Assembly: GCF_031844705.1 (NCBI RefSeq)
Contig: NZ_CP134609.1
Location: 6,634,001-6,698,000 of the forward strand
Length of the DNA stretch: 64,000 nucleotides
Origin: Streptomyces sp. ITFR-16
GTDB lineage: Bacteria; Actinomycetota; Actinomycetes; Streptomycetales; Streptomycetaceae
Direction: 5' to 3'
Shown: positions 1 through 9,588 of the stretch, one piece after another
How positions within the stretch are numbered: position 1 is the first letter of the stretch
Layout: each line of letters starts with the position of its first letter
Program-made: the position numbers and the translations under genes
Notes under the pieces: model-generated
What the model saw: only the letters and a program-made list of their open reading frames with translations
Database searches by the model: none
Told to the model about the DNA's origin: nothing

Positions 1-109
1 GGGTGACGCCCTGTTCACGCGCTGATCACCCGACCGGCTCAACGCGCGAACAAGCGCCCGCAGCCGGAGAATTGCGAAGAAAAGGGAACGATCTTCGCGA
101 GGTGGTTGT

Positions 110-817
110 ATGCAGACGCGGACAGCCGTGTCGGAGTTCCTCGGCACCCTGCTGCTGGTTTTCTTCGCCGTCGGATCGGCGGTACTGGGCGTGCAGTACA
201 TCGGGACCGTGGGCATCGCGCTCGCCTTCGGTTTCGTCCTGCTCGCCCTCGCCTACGCCCTCGGCCCGATATCCGGCTGCCATCTCAACCCCGCGGTCAC
301 CCTGGGGATGCTGACGGCCCACCGGATCGACATACGCACCGCGGTGACGTACTGGATCGCGCAGTTCATCGGCGGCATCGCCGGTGCCGCCCTGCTGTTC
401 CTGCTGGCGAAGCAGGTGCCGGGGCTGAAGACGAGCGGCAAGTTCGGCAGCAACGGCTACGGGGACCGCTCCGACGTGCACATCAACCTGGGCGGCGCGT
501 TCCTCGCCGAGGTGGTGCTCACCTTCCTGCTGGTCTTCGTCGTGCTGGCGGTGACGCACAAGGTCGCGGTCATCGGGTTCGACGGGCTCCCCATCGGCCT
601 GTCGCTGACGGTGATCCACCTGGTCGGCATCCCGCTCACCGGCACCTCGGTCAACCCGGCGCGGAGCCTGGGCCCGGCGATCTTCGCGGGTGGTGCGGCG
701 CTCTCCCAGCTCTGGCTGTTCCTGGTGGCTCCCCTCGTCGGCGGGGTCATCGCGGCGCTGGCCCACCGGCTGACCCACCCCGTCCCCGGACGCGACGAGC
801 AGGTCGCGGAGGTCTGA
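110..817 (+). CDS. MIP-family aquaporin, AqpZ-like water channel
   Basis: A 235-residue polytopic membrane channel, close to the usual length of bacterial aquaporins. Both pore signatures are visible: HLNPAVTLG (about residues 58-66) and SVNPARSLGPAIF (about 180-192). The segment IHLVGIPLTGTSVNPARS contains the His and Arg of the narrow AqpZ-type filter, so water transport is more likely than glycerol transport (inference from family knowledge). The ATG at 110 is chosen because GAGGTGG lies 4 nt upstream. The gene stands alone and converges on the DUF1844 gene, with a perfect hairpin between them. The first 109 bases of the window hold its upstream region; I see no other gene there. Confidence 0.9.
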   Translation: MQTRTAVSEFLGTLLLVFFAVGSAVLGVQYIGTVGIALAFGFVLLALAYALGPISGCHLNPAVTLGMLTAHRIDIRTAVTYWIAQFIGGIAGAALLFLLAKQVPGLKTSGKFGSNGYGDRSDVHINLGGAFLAEVVLTFLLVFVVLAVTHKVAVIGFDGLPIGLSLTVIHLVGIPLTGTSVNPARSLGPAIFAGGAALSQLWLFLVAPLVGGVIAALAHRLTHPVPGRDEQVAEV

Positions 818-833
818 CCGTCCTTTCCCGGGA

Positions 834-874
834 CGCCGAGAGCCCCCCGCCGGCAGGGCAGGGGGCTCTCGGCG
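834..874. terminator. Bidirectional hairpin terminator between aquaporin and DUF1844 genes
   Basis: A perfect 14-bp stem (CGCCGAGAGCCCCC at 834-847 with its complement at 861-874) closes a 13-nt loop between two convergent genes. There is no U-tract, which is normal for terminators in this genus. Confidence 0.8.
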
Positions 875-895
875 CGGTGCGGGTGGGCGGCCGGC

Positions 896-1270
896 TCAGC
901 CGAAGACCGGTCCGGTGTACTTCTCGCCCGGGCCGTGGCCCGGCTCGTCCGGTACGAGCGACGCCTCGCGGAAGGCCAGCTGGAGGGACTTCAGGCCGTC
1001 GCGCAGCGGCGCGGCGTGGAAGGAGCTGATCTCGGTGGTGCTCGCGTCCAGCAGGCCGGCCAGCGCGTGGATCAGCTTGCGGGCCTCGTCGAGGTCCTTG
1101 TGGTCGTCGCCGTCCTCGGTCAGCCCGAGCTTCACGGCGGCCGCGCTCATCAGATTGACGGCGACCGTCACGATCACCTCGACCGCGGGAACCTCCGCGA
1201 TGTCGCGGGTCATGTCGTCGAAGCCGGGGGAATCACTGGTGGGGCTGGTGCCGGGGGTCGCGTCGCTCAT
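896..1270 (-). CDS. DUF1844 domain protein
   Basis: A small 124-residue protein matching the DUF1844 family, which sits next to infC in many actinobacteria. It is mostly helical and soluble: an acidic Ser/Pro/Thr N-terminus, then the conserved-looking VPAVEVIVTVAVNLMSAAA segment, then EARKLIHALAGLLDAST. No catalytic motif is visible and the function is unknown. The ATG is at 1270. A TATCGT hexamer lies 7 nt upstream of it on the minus strand (1278-1283) and there is no Shine-Dalgarno sequence, so the mRNA may be leaderless. It is divergent from infC; the roughly 385 bases between them hold the infC leader. Confidence 0.85.
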   Translation of the reverse strand: MSDATPGTSPTSDSPGFDDMTRDIAEVPAVEVIVTVAVNLMSAAAVKLGLTEDGDDHKDLDEARKLIHALAGLLDASTTEISSFHAAPLRDGLKSLQLAFREASLVPDEPGHGPGEKYTGPVFG

Positions 1271-1655
1271 GCGCCATACGATAGGCGCACGTCCGGGGCC
1301 TCCCGCGCGCGGGAGGCGCTGCCGCCGCCGGTTAGCGCCCTCCCGGCCGAGCTGCTAACCTGCTGTAACGACCGGCTGGGCACCTATGTGCCCGGCCCAC
1401 AAGTGGAGGCTCCGATCTCCCACCTGGCCGTCCTCAGGACGGCGGGTCACCGGTCAGGTGGCGCCCATCGTTCCGTACGGACGATGGAGCCGCCCGATGC
1501 GCCCCGCGGTTGACCGCGGCGGTGTTCCGGTTGTTCAGGAGCCCCGCCTGTGTCCCGTCCGGGGCATTTTTCTTGTCCTGATGCGGTTGGTCCGTCGAAA
1601 CAGACGTTACGTGGCTGTCCGCCAGGCGGCCGCGTGGTGCTACCGAGGAGGATCC
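1271..1655 (+). promoter_or_regulatory. Structured 5' leader of the infC-rpmI-rplT operon
   Basis: About 385 bases without a standard gene, unusually rich in hairpins. Seen: GGGCAC/GTGCCC around CTAT (1378-1393); CCATCGT/ACGATGG enclosing CCGTACGG (1465-1487); CCGCGG/CCGCGG around a TTGA loop (1504-1519); and a U-tailed terminator (1541-1574). A 9-codon [12 protein letters not shown], runs 1484-1513 and its stop lies inside the third hairpin. GCCCCG occurs twice (1501-1506 and 1541-1546), and either copy can pair with CGGGGC at 1560-1565, so mutually exclusive folds are possible. Attenuation control of this operon is known in Firmicutes by other leaders; a role here is inferred. Confidence 0.6.
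1541..1574 (+). terminator. Intrinsic terminator/attenuator inside the infC leader
   Basis: GCCCCG (1541-1546) pairs with CGGGGC (1560-1565) and is followed at once by ATTTTTCTT. A true T-tract is exceptional in this GC-rich sequence. It lies 82 bases upstream of the infC start and on the same strand, so it should act on infC itself rather than on an upstream gene. Confidence 0.65.
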
Positions 1656-2321
1656 ATCAGCGCCGAGCCCCGCATCAACGACCGGATTCGTGTACCCGAG
1701 GTGCGACTTGTCGGTCCCAGCGGCGAGCAGGTCGGGATTGTTCCGCTTGCCAAGGCCCTGGAACTCGCACAGGAGTACGACCTCGACCTGGTCGAGGTGG
1801 CGGCTACCGCCCGTCCGCCCGTGTGCAAGCTCATGGACTACGGGAAGTTCAAGTACGAGTCGGCCATGAAGGCCCGTGAGGCGCGCAAGAACCAGGCGCA
1901 CACGGTCATCAAGGAGATGAAGCTCCGGCCGAAGATCGACCCGCACGACTATGACACCAAGAAGGGTCACGTCGTCCGGTTCCTCAAGCAGGGCGACAAG
2001 GTCAAGATCACGATCATGTTCCGTGGTCGTGAGCAGTCCCGCCCGGAGCTGGGCTTCCGACTGCTCCAGCGTCTCGCTTCGGACGTGGAGGAACTCGGCT
2101 TCATCGAGTCCAACCCGAAGCAGGACGGCCGGAACATGATCATGGTTCTGGGCCCGCACAAGAAGAAGACCGAAGCCATGGCCGAGGCCCGTGAGGCCCA
2201 GGCCGCCCGCAAGGCGGAGCGTCAGGGATACACCCCCGACGCCGAGGCTGCGGACGAGGCTGCCGAGGCTCCGGCCGAGGCGACCTCCGAGGCTCCGGCC
2301 GAGACACCTTCCGAGGCGTGA
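1656..2321 (+). CDS. infC: Translation initiation factor IF-3 (AUC start)
   Basis: IF-3 binds the 30S subunit, blocks premature 50S joining and checks start-codon/initiator-tRNA pairing. The protein has the N domain ([17 protein letters not shown] onward, about residues 4-75), the linker rich in Lys/Arg, and the C domain (about 85-175). It ends in an Ala/Glu/Pro-rich tail of about 26 residues that many relatives lack. I place the start at ATC 1656, read as fMet, giving 221 aa: GAGGAGGA (1645-1652) sits 3 nt upstream, and family homology begins at this point. The frame stays open upstream (GTG 1611, ATG 1581), but those starts lack this ribosome site. Rare AUU/AUC starts on infC are known to support autoregulation. 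First gene of infC-rpmI-rplT. Confidence 0.93.
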   Translation: MSAEPRINDRIRVPEVRLVGPSGEQVGIVPLAKALELAQEYDLDLVEVAATARPPVCKLMDYGKFKYESAMKAREARKNQAHTVIKEMKLRPKIDPHDYDTKKGHVVRFLKQGDKVKITIMFRGREQSRPELGFRLLQRLASDVEELGFIESNPKQDGRNMIMVLGPHKKKTEAMAEAREAQAARKAERQGYTPDAEAADEAAEAPAEATSEAPAETPSEA

Positions 2322-2441
2322 CCTCCGGGGGCCGCCATCCAGGCGCCCCCGGGTCCACCCGGAATCCCACCAAGATCTGACGCCCCTGCTGTCCGGTGCC
2401 CGCACCGTGAGGGGCGCCACTGACGAGGAGAGAACGGCGCG

Positions 2442-2636
2442 ATGCCGAAGAACAAGACGCACAGCGGTGCCAGCAAGCGCTTCAAGATCACCGGCTCCGG
2501 CAAGGTGCTCCGCGAGAAGGCCGGCAAGCGCCACCTGCTCGAGCACAAGTCGTCCAAGAAGACCCGCTCGCTGACCGGCACGGTCGTCGTGGCTCCGGCC
2601 GACGCCAAGAAGATCAAGAAGCTTCTCGGCAAGTGA
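2442..2636 (+). CDS. rpmI: 50S ribosomal protein L35
   Basis: A 64-residue basic protein with the L35 start [15 protein letters not shown] and the family core [17 protein letters not shown]. It belongs to the large ribosomal subunit. GAGGAGAG lies about 10 nt before the ATG. It is the middle gene of the conserved infC-rpmI-rplT operon; 120 bases separate it from infC and 107 from rplT. Confidence 0.97.
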   Translation: MPKNKTHSGASKRFKITGSGKVLREKAGKRHLLEHKSSKKTRSLTGTVVVAPADAKKIKKLLGK

Positions 2637-2743
2637 GGCCGTCGTCCCCGGTGAACCCGGGGACGCGCCCTCGATCCGACCGGGACCAATTCGTTTCCGG
2701 GCCGTGTGAGGACCACCGCGGCCCCGCTACAAGGAGTTAACAA

Positions 2744-3127
2744 GTGGCACGCGTCAAGCGGGCAGTCAACGCCCACAAGAAGCGCCGGGCAATTCTCGAG
2801 GCCGCCAGCGGTTACCGCGGTCAGCGCTCGCGTCTGTACCGCAAGGCCAAGGAGCAGGTCACCCACTCCCTGGTCTACAACTACAACGACCGCAAGAAGC
2901 GCAAGGGCGACTTCCGTCAGCTGTGGATCCAGCGCATCAACGCCGCTGCCCGCCAGAACGGCATGACGTACAACCGCCTCATCCAGGGTCTGAAGGCCGC
3001 CAACATCGAGGTGGACCGCAAGATCCTGGCCGAGCTCGCGGTCAACGACGCCAACGCGTTCGCCGCCCTCGTCGAGGTTGCCCAGAAGGCCCTCCCGAGC
3101 GACGTCAACGCCCCGAAGGCCGCCTGA
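2744..3127 (+). CDS. rplT: 50S ribosomal protein L20
   Basis: A 127-residue protein that binds 23S rRNA early in 50S assembly and, in other bacteria, represses its own operon through the leader RNA. It shows the L20 signature: basic N-terminus [15 protein letters not shown], then [16 protein letters not shown], then the globular half with [18 protein letters not shown]. Start is GTG 2744 with AAGGAG 9 nt upstream. The alanine-rich end NAPKAA is a short extension. It is the last gene of the operon and is followed by a strong hairpin. Confidence 0.97.
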   Translation: MARVKRAVNAHKKRRAILEAASGYRGQRSRLYRKAKEQVTHSLVYNYNDRKKRKGDFRQLWIQRINAAARQNGMTYNRLIQGLKAANIEVDRKILAELAVNDANAFAALVEVAQKALPSDVNAPKAA

Positions 3128-3154
3128 TCCAGGCCGCACTTCTTGGCTCTTGAG

Positions 3155-3189
3155 CCGGACCCGCAGGCGCTCGCCGTCTGCGGGTCCGG
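3155..3189 (+). terminator. Terminator of infC-rpmI-rplT
   Basis: A perfect 12-bp stem, CCGGACCCGCAG (3155-3166) with CTGCGGGTCCGG (3178-3189), around an 11-nt loop, 28 bases after the rplT stop. Confidence 0.8.
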
Positions 3190-3240
3190 TGCGTTGTACC
3201 ACCAGGACCTTTTCGTAACGCAGAGAGGCTCGCCGCCGAC

Positions 3241-4083
3241 ATGGGCACCCCCGAACTGATCTCCCCGCGGTCGCCACGGGTCGCCGCAGCCCGGCGGCTG
3301 GCCAGGCGCAACTTCCGCGGCAAGGAGCGCAGGTTCATCGCCGAGGGGCCGCAGGCCGTGCGCGAGGCCGCGGACCACCGCGGCAGCGACGGCGAACCCA
3401 CCCTCATCGAGCTGTTCGCCACCGTCGAGGCCGCCGAGCGCTACGAAGCCATCATCGGGGCGGCCCACGCGGCGGGCGCCCGGGTGCACCTCGCCGACAG
3501 CGAAGTCCTGGCCGACGTGTCGCAGACCGTCACCCCGCAGGGGCTCATCGGCGTCTGCCGCTTCCTCGACTCGCCGTTCGACGCCGTTCTCGCCGCCCGC
3601 CCGAAGCTGGTCGCGGTCCTGGCGAACGTCCGCGACCCCGGGAACGCCGGCACCGTGCTGCGCTGCGCGGACGCCGCGGGCGCCAACGCGGTGGTCCTCA
3701 CCGACGCCTCCGTGGACCTGTACAACCCCAAGTCCGTGCGTGCCTCCGTCGGTTCGCTCTTCCATCTGCCGGTCGCCGTCGGCGTGCCCGTGGAGCAGGC
3801 CGTGCACGGGCTGCGGGAGGCCGGCGTACGGATCCTCGCCGCCGACGGCGCGGGCGAGGACGACCTCGACGACGAACTCGACGCCGGCACCATGGGCGTC
3901 CCCACCGCCTGGGTCTTCGGCAACGAGGCCTGGGGGCTGCCCGAGGAGACCCGGGCCCTGGCCGACGCCGTCGTACGCGTGCCGATCCACGGCAGGGCGG
4001 AGAGCCTCAACCTCGCCACCGCCGCCGCGGTCTGCCTGTACGCCTCCGCGCGCGCCCAGCGCCCGCGCCGCGAAGCCCGCTGA
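3241..4083 (+). CDS. TrmH/SpoU-family RNA 2'-O-methyltransferase
   Basis: A 280-residue protein with an N-terminal substrate-binding domain (about residues 10-95) and a C-terminal SPOUT methyltransferase domain with the trefoil knot. The SpoU motifs are present: NVRDPGNAGTVLRCADAAGA (about 122-141), VFGNEAWGLPEE (about 221-232) and IHGRAESLNLATAAAVCLY near the end. It should methylate a ribose in rRNA or tRNA using SAM; RlmB-like 23S methylation is the closest family guess, but the target cannot be read from sequence. The ATG at 3241 has only a distant GAGAGG. It follows the rplT terminator, so it probably has its own promoter. Confidence 0.88.
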   Translation: MGTPELISPRSPRVAAARRLARRNFRGKERRFIAEGPQAVREAADHRGSDGEPTLIELFATVEAAERYEAIIGAAHAAGARVHLADSEVLADVSQTVTPQGLIGVCRFLDSPFDAVLAARPKLVAVLANVRDPGNAGTVLRCADAAGANAVVLTDASVDLYNPKSVRASVGSLFHLPVAVGVPVEQAVHGLREAGVRILAADGAGEDDLDDELDAGTMGVPTAWVFGNEAWGLPEETRALADAVVRVPIHGRAESLNLATAAAVCLYASARAQRPRREAR

Positions 4084-4206
4084 CCCGCCCCGTCCCACCA
4101 CCGTGCGGCGCGCGGTCCCCGCAGGGTGTCGCTCCGTCACCGACGACTAGTAGGGTGACGAACTCGGGGGCCCACTGCACCGGTTCGAGAGGTGGGGTAC
4201 GGGAAT

Positions 4207-5358
4207 ATGGCTGTCGGCATGAGCGGACCGCGGGCGACACACGCGGCCGTCGTGCGCGCCGCCGGGGAGCCGGACGCGGTGAGCGTCCCGGGCGCCGGAC
4301 CGGGCGGCGGAGCACTGGACCCCGACGACCTTCCCGACGGGCTCGTCGTCGCGGACGAGAGCGGCCGGGTCATCTGCTTCAACGCCGCGGCCGTACGGAT
4401 CACCGCCGTGCCCCGGGCCTCGGCCCTGGGCCGCCCGCTGGAGCACGCCCTGCCGCTGGAGGACCTCAAGGGCCGCCGCTGGTGGGAGCTGACCGACCCC
4501 TACGGCGGCCTCGCCACCCGGGTCGGCCAGCCCGAGCGCAATCTCCTGCTGCCCGGCGGCCGTGAGGTCCTCGTCTCCGCCCGCTATGTGCGCGAGCACC
4601 CCACCGGCCCCGTGTCCCGGCTGGTGATCAGCCTGCGCGGCACGGAGGCCCGCCGGCGCACCGAGCGCAGCCACGCCGAGCTGATCGCGACCGTCGCCCA
4701 TGAGCTGCGCTCCCCGCTGACCTCGGTCAAAGGCTTCACCGCGACCCTGCTGGCCAAGTGGGAGCGGTTCACGGACGACCAGAAGCGGCTGATGCTGGAG
4801 ACCGTCGACGCCGACGCCAACCGCGTCACGCGGCTCATCACCGAGCTGCTGGACATCTCCCGGATCGACTCCGGGCGCCTGGAGCTGCGGCGCCAGCCCG
4901 TGGACCTCTCCGCTGCCGTCGAGCGCCACGTCCAGGCCCTCACCGCCTCCGGCCAGGACCCCGGCCGCTTCCTCGTGCGCACCTGCCAGCCGCTGCCCGC
5001 CGTGTGGGCCGACCCGGACAAGGTCGACCAGGTCCTGGGCAACCTGCTGGAAAACGCGGTGCGCCACGGCGAGGGAACCGTCACCATCGAGGTGGCACCC
5101 GCACCGGCGAAGAGCGACGAGAGGGGAGCGGCCGTCACTGTGAGCGACGAAGGTCCCGGCATCCCCGAGGAGTCGATGAGCCGCGTCTTCACCCGCTTCT
5201 GGCGGGGCAGCAAGCGCGGCGGCACGGGCCTGGGCCTGTACATCGTGAAGGGCATCGTCGAGGCGCACGGCGGCACGATCACGGTCGGCCGCGGCCCCGG
5301 CGGCGGCGCCGAATTCCGATTTATTCTGCCCGTGAGCACGCCGGCCTACATGAAGTAG
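4207..5358 (+). CDS. PAS-domain sensor histidine kinase
   Basis: A 383-residue soluble kinase with no predicted membrane segment. A PAS domain occupies about residues 35-110 (LPDGLVVADESGRVICFN). Next come the HisKA dimerisation domain with the phospho-acceptor His165 in VAHELRSPLTSVKGF, and an HATPase domain with N box (LGNLLENAVRHG), G1 (DEGPGIPEE) and G2 (GGTGLGLYIVKG). The frame is open from GTG 4192; I prefer ATG 4207, with GGTGGGG 9 nt before it. No response regulator is adjacent, so it is an orphan kinase. It lies between the methyltransferase and pheS, a position I recall as conserved in Streptomyces. Confidence 0.88.
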   Translation: MAVGMSGPRATHAAVVRAAGEPDAVSVPGAGPGGGALDPDDLPDGLVVADESGRVICFNAAAVRITAVPRASALGRPLEHALPLEDLKGRRWWELTDPYGGLATRVGQPERNLLLPGGREVLVSARYVREHPTGPVSRLVISLRGTEARRRTERSHAELIATVAHELRSPLTSVKGFTATLLAKWERFTDDQKRLMLETVDADANRVTRLITELLDISRIDSGRLELRRQPVDLSAAVERHVQALTASGQDPGRFLVRTCQPLPAVWADPDKVDQVLGNLLENAVRHGEGTVTIEVAPAPAKSDERGAAVTVSDEGPGIPEESMSRVFTRFWRGSKRGGTGLGLYIVKGIVEAHGGTITVGRGPGGGAEFRFILPVSTPAYMK

Positions 5359-5404
5359 CGGGCCGGGCGGCCCACGGGCGCCCCATACATCCTGTGACCC
5401 TTAG

Positions 5405-6609
<1,205 letters not shown>

Positions 6610-6610
<1 letters not shown>

Positions 6611-9159
6611 TGCGCGTCCCGCTTTCCTGGCTGCGGGAGTACGTGGACCTGCCGGCCACCGAGACCGGCCGTGACGTACAGGCCAAGCTCGTCGCCGTCG
6701 GCCTCGAGGTCGAGACCGTCGAGCAGACCGGCGCCGGCCTCAAGGGCCCGCTGGTCGTCGGACAGGTGCTGACCATCGAGGAGCTGGAGGGCTTCAAGAA
6801 GCCCATCCGCTTCTGCACGGTCGACGTCGGCACGGCCAACGGCACCGGCGAGCCGCAGGAGATCGTCTGCGGCGCCCGCAACTTCTCCGTCGGCGACAAG
6901 GTCGTCGTGGTGCTGCCCGGCGCCGTGCTGCCCGGCGACTTCGCGATCGCCGCCCGCAAGACGTACGGCAAGACCTCGCACGGCATGATCTGCTCCACCG
7001 ACGAGCTCGGCATGGGCGACGACGGCGCGCACGGCATCATCGTGCTGCCGCCGGAGCACGAGGCGGGCACCGACGCGATCGAGCTGCTCCAGCTCGTCGA
7101 CGAGGTCCTCGACATCGCGGTCACGCCCGACCGCGGCTACTGCCTGTCGATGCGCGGTGTCGCCCGCGAGACCGCCATCGCCTACGGGCTGCCGCTGCGC
7201 GACCCGGCCCTGCTGGACGTGCCCGCGCCCAACGCGTACGGCTACCCGGTCAAGGTCTCCGACCCGATCGGCTGCGACCGCTTCACCGCGCGCACCGTCG
7301 TGGGTCTGCGGCCCGAGGCCCGCTCCCCGATCTGGATGCAGCGCCGCCTGCAGAAGGCCGGGATGCGCCCGATCTCGCTCGCCGTCGACGTCACCAACTA
7401 CGTGATGCTCGAACTCGGCCAGCCGCTGCACGCCTACGACCGGACCCGGATCGACGGCCCCATCGGGGTGCGCCGCGCCGAGCAGGGCGAGAAGCTCACC
7501 ACGCTCGACGGCACCGTACGGGTGCTCGACGCCGCGGACCTCGTCATCACCGACAACCGCGGGCCGATCGGCCTCGCGGGCGTCATGGGCGGTGCCAACA
7601 CCGAGATCGCCGACTCCTCCGAGGAGGCGCACACCACCGAGGTCGTCATCGAGGCCGCGCACTTCGACGCGATCTCGATCGCCCGGACCGCGCGCCGCCA
7701 CAAGCTGGCCTCCGAGGCCTCCAAGCGCTTCGAGCGCGGTGTCGACCCGCAGGCCGCGGCCGCCGCCGCGCAGCGCACGGTCGACCTGCTGGTGCTGCTC
7801 GCCGGCGGCACCGCCGAGTCCGGCGTCACCGAGGTGTCCGCCCCGTCCGGGCCGCGCACCATCACGATGCCGGCCGACCACCCGGACAAGGTGGCCGGTG
7901 TGGCGTACGGCCGCGAGACCGTCGTGCGCCGCCTCCAGGAGGTCGGCTGCGACGTCTACGGGCAGGACGAACTGCTCGTCACCGCCCCGTCCTGGCGGCC
8001 CGACCTGGGCGAGCCGAACGACCTCGCCGAAGAGGTCATCCGGCTGGAGGGCTACGAGAACCTCCCGTCCACGCTCCCGACCCCGCCCTCCGGCCGCGGG
8101 CTCACCGACCGCCAGCGGCTGCACCGCCGCGTCGGCCGGGCGCTGGCCGGCGCCGGTTACGTCGAGGCGCTGAACTACCCGTTCACCGGCGAGGCGGTCC
8201 TCGACCAGCTGGGCCTGGAGGCGGACGACGACCGCCGCCGCACGGTCCGGCTCGTCAACCCGCTCTCCGACGAGGAGCCGTCGCTGCGCACCACGCTGCT
8301 GCCGGGCCTCCTCGGCGCCCTGCGGCGCAACGACGGCCGGGGCAGCCACGACCTCGCGCTCTTCGAGACCGGTCTGGTCTTCCTTCCCCAAGCTCTCAGC
8401 TCCGTTCGAGCAGGGGAGGCCCCACTGACCGGCCAGGAGACGAAGCCGGTCCGGCTGCCCGTCGACCGGCGCCCCTCCGACGAGGAGATCGCGTCGCTCG
8501 ACGCCGCGCTGCCGCGTCAGCCGCGCCGCGCCGCCGTCGTCCTCGCGGGCGCCCGCGAGCAGGCCGGCTGGTGGGGCAAGGGCCGCCCGGCCGACTGGGC
8601 GGACTCGGTCGAGGCCGCCCGTACCGTCGCCCGTGAAGCCGGTGTCGAGGTCACGGTCCGCGCCGACCGGCACGCGCCGTGGCACCCGGGCCGCTGCGCC
8701 GCGCTGTATGTGACGGTCGACGGCGAGGAGACGCTGTTCGGGCACGCAGGTGAGCTGCACCCGCGCGTCATCAAGGAGCTGCACCTGCCCGAGCGCACCT
8801 GCGCCATGGAGGTCGAGCTCGACGTCCTGGAGCAGGCCGCCGACGGCGTCCTCCAGGCGCCCCGGATCTCCACCTTCCCGGTGGCGACCCAGGACGTCGC
8901 GCTCGTCGTCGACGAGGGTGTTCCCGCCGCCGACGTGGAGCGGGCGCTCCGCGAGGGGGCCGGTGAACTCCTGGAGTCGCTGCGGCTGTTCGACGTGTTC
9001 ACGGGTGAGCAGATCGGCGGGGGCCGCAAGTCCCTGGCGTACGCCCTGCGGTTCCGTGCCCCGGACCGCACGCTGACCGTCGACGAGGCGAGCGCCGCCC
9101 GCGACGCGGCGGTGGCGCTGGCCGCCGAGAGCACGGGCGCCGTGCTGCGCGGCGCTTAG
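6610..9159 (+). CDS. pheT: Phenylalanyl-tRNA synthetase beta subunit
   Basis: The 849-residue beta subunit that binds tRNA-Phe and edits mischarged tRNA. Domains in order: EMAP/OB tRNA-binding domain (about 40-155), B3/B4 editing domain (about 215-385), B5 (about 410-485), catalytic-like core (about 490-735) and C-terminal FDX-ACB domain (about 755-848). Start codon and pheS stop share a base (TGATG), so the two are translationally coupled. Around residues 592-605 ([14 protein letters not shown]) the reading frame runs through a palindromic dispersed repeat, which adds an in-frame insertion to a surface region of the core. Confidence 0.96.
8382..8424. repeat. Dispersed palindromic repeat inside pheT
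   Basis: CCCC and GCTC (8386-8395) pair with GAGC and GGGG (8408-8416), and the same GGGG can also pair with CCCC at 8420-8423. The sequence resembles the short interspersed element I know from Streptomyces intergenic regions, built of CTC/CGAGCAGGGG and a trailing CCCCA. Here it is in frame within a coding sequence. Family membership is from memory and not checked. Confidence 0.6.
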
Positions 9160-9185
9160 GGCTCCACGCGGTTCCGCGCACAGTG

Positions 9186-9222
9186 AGGAGGGGCGTATCC
9201 GGCCACCGGATACGCCCCTCCT
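9186..9222 (+). terminator. Terminator of pheST
   Basis: A perfect 17-bp stem (AGGAGGGGCGTATCCGG at 9186-9202 with its complement at 9206-9222) around a 3-nt CCA loop, 26 bases after the pheT stop. Confidence 0.88.
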
Positions 9223-9588
9223 GTGTGCTCGCCCGGAGACGGGGGACCGCACGCGGGCTCCGGCCCGGCCCGGGGGAACCCGGTTCCCGGCCGACCCCGC
9301 AGCCACCCTCCGATCCGTGGGCAGTGGGTCGTGCGATCCGGCGCCGTCCGCGCTGCCGCGGAGTGTCGGGCAGGTCGGCAGAGCGGACGGCGCGGGTGCG
9401 GGTCGTCGTGCTGTACGAGGGGGAGCAGACGACCCGGCCGCCTCTTGCGAGGGGACTTATTCAAGCGAGCCCCGGACCGGTGCGACAGGGTGCGCAGCGG
9501 GACGGTTCGGGCATTCCGTTCACACCCCGTGTGATTCGTGCTCCACTGGGGCGACACGTCCTGGCGTGCCGGACCACCGGAGGGGGCA
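9223..9588 (+). promoter_or_regulatory. Intergenic region before the HTH/TPR regulator
   Basis: About 365 bases with no convincing gene; open frames here do not have family similarity I recognise. It contains a short perfect palindrome, GGGAACCCGGTTCCC (9274-9288), which could be an operator, and a locally AT-richer patch (GACTTATTCAAG, about 9456-9467) that is a possible promoter element for the downstream regulator. Both assignments are weak. Confidence 0.35.

Noticed and set aside
1386-1655. An N-terminal extension of infC
   Set aside because: The sequence lies in the structured leader, has no IF-3 similarity, and the AUC start has a perfect ribosome site.
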